Assembly: GCA_964485695.1 (NCBI GenBank)
Contig: CAZAKZ010000251.1
Coordinates: 1 to 5,696, forward strand
DNA from: CAZAKZ01 sp964485695
GTDB lineage: Bacteria; Planctomycetota; JAFGQW01
Reading direction: 5' to 3'
DNA: 5,696 bases
Position numbers and translations under genes: made by a program
Notes under the pieces: model-generated
Told to the model about the DNA's origin: nothing
What the model saw: only the letters and a program-made list of their open reading frames with translations
Database searches by the model: none
In this document: positions 5,311-5,696 of the stretch, piece by piece
How the letters are laid out: every line of letters starts with the position of its first letter
How positions within the stretch are numbered: the first letter of the stretch is position 1

Positions 5311-5667
5311 ATGCGGATTCTCGTCTTGCTGGCCATCCTCATCCTCCTCACCGCCCCTCTCGCTTCCACCCAGGGCGTGTCCTTCACCGTTCGCCCGGCT
5401 GTCGCCCCGTCCGGGCAGCCCGTGATAGTCATTCTTGAAAACAAGTCCCTGACCACCCTTTACCTCTACGCGAACATGCCGCCCTGGAGCGTCTACGACA
5501 GCACCAACACGAGGGTCTATTCGCCCGAAGACCTCAGCATTCTCATGCCCATCCCCCCCCGCATGAAGCTGCAGTGGCCCTGGGATCAGAAGGACTACAA
5601 CAACAGGCAGGTCCCGGCGGGCCGCTACCAGGTCCGCATCTACTACTATACAGCCTCACATAAATAA
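5311..5667 (+). CDS. Small secreted Ig-like protein, BsuPI-like domain
   Basis: This protein has 118 residues. Residues 1 to about 20 (M-R, then a strongly hydrophobic run to LAST) form a signal peptide; the cleavage site near 18-22 is not sharply defined and no lipobox Cys is present. The mature part of about 98 residues has the pattern of one beta-sandwich domain: VIVILENKSLTTLYLYA, then WSVYDSTNTRVYS (59-71), LQWPWDQKD (87-95) and VPAGRYQVRIYYY (101-113). The order 'poorly conserved strands, W-x-W-D-Q-x-D, V-P-x-G-x-Y' matches the BsuPI family (named from a Bacillus subtilis proteinase inhibitor) and related FlgD-like or FN3-like domains. Protease inhibition is not shown by this similarity, since the domain is widely used as a structural module. 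A run of eight C at 5553-5560 lies inside the gene with the frame intact on both sides. It ends soon after the last predicted strand, so a one-domain protein is plausible. Confidence 0.82.
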   Translation: MRILVLLAILILLTAPLASTQGVSFTVRPAVAPSGQPVIVILENKSLTTLYLYANMPPWSVYDSTNTRVYSPEDLSILMPIPPRMKLQWPWDQKDYNNRQVPAGRYQVRIYYYTASHK

Positions 5668-5677
5668 CAGGACATGT

Positions 5678-5694
5678 AGCCTATGCAAAAGGCT
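5678..5694 (+). terminator. Small stem-loop after the last gene, possible terminator cut by the window edge
   Basis: AGCCT (5678-5682) pairs with AGGCT (5690-5694) around a 7-nt loop, 11 bases after the stop at 5667. The stem can be lengthened by two G-U pairs to the window edge. Any T tract would fall outside the window, so the call is tentative. Confidence 0.25.
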
Positions 5695-5696
5695 GT

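Noticed and set aside
5683..5696. ATG at 5683 as the start of a further gene
   Set aside because: Only four codons are visible, there is no Shine-Dalgarno sequence, and the ATG lies in the loop of a small inverted repeat.

Overview
The window looks like part of a GC-rich bacterial chromosome. Three things suggest a large-genome, signalling-rich, secretion-rich lineage such as Planctomycetota, Acidobacteriota or another deep-branching environmental group. First, there is a WD40-plus-TPR tail of the type attached to bacterial Ser/Thr kinases. Second, there is a secreted multidomain M28 peptidase with an IPT/TIG domain and a beta-rich C-terminal domain. Third, there is a membrane-anchored sulfatase-fold enzyme. 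The taxonomic guess is inference from protein style only. No RNA gene, transposon or CRISPR array is visible.

Layout. (1) Positions 2-1165, + strand: the 3' end of a WD40/TPR repeat protein whose 5' part lies outside the window. (2) Positions 1166-1285: a short regulatory gap holding a sigma-70-like promoter candidate threaded through a perfect 9-bp dyad (1201-1230). (3) Positions 1286-3172, + strand: a secreted M28 family zinc aminopeptidase-like enzyme with a full set of metal and catalytic residues. (4) Positions 3181-4785, - strand: a convergent, membrane-anchored sulfatase/alkaline-phosphatase-superfamily enzyme, tail to tail with the peptidase across only 8 bp. It has Thr where true sulfatases carry the formylglycine Cys/Ser. 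(5) Positions 4786-5310: a divergent intergenic region of about 525 bp with no convincing gene but a dense cluster of palindromes and repeats around 5101-5138, and a weak promoter candidate for the next gene. (6) Positions 5311-5667, + strand: a small secreted Ig-like/BsuPI-like protein. (7) The last 29 bases hold only a small inverted repeat.

How the genes may relate: at least three of the four products appear to be exported or anchored outside the cytoplasm (peptidase, anchored hydrolase, small Ig-like protein). This fits a locus concerned with extracellular or envelope processing, but they are not one operon. The peptidase is on +, the hydrolase on - and converging with it, and the small protein diverges from the hydrolase. 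The strongest leads are the Thr-type active site of the 'sulfatase', the operator-like dyad in the peptidase promoter, and the repeat cluster in the divergent intergenic region. I did not find a clearly new multi-gene system.
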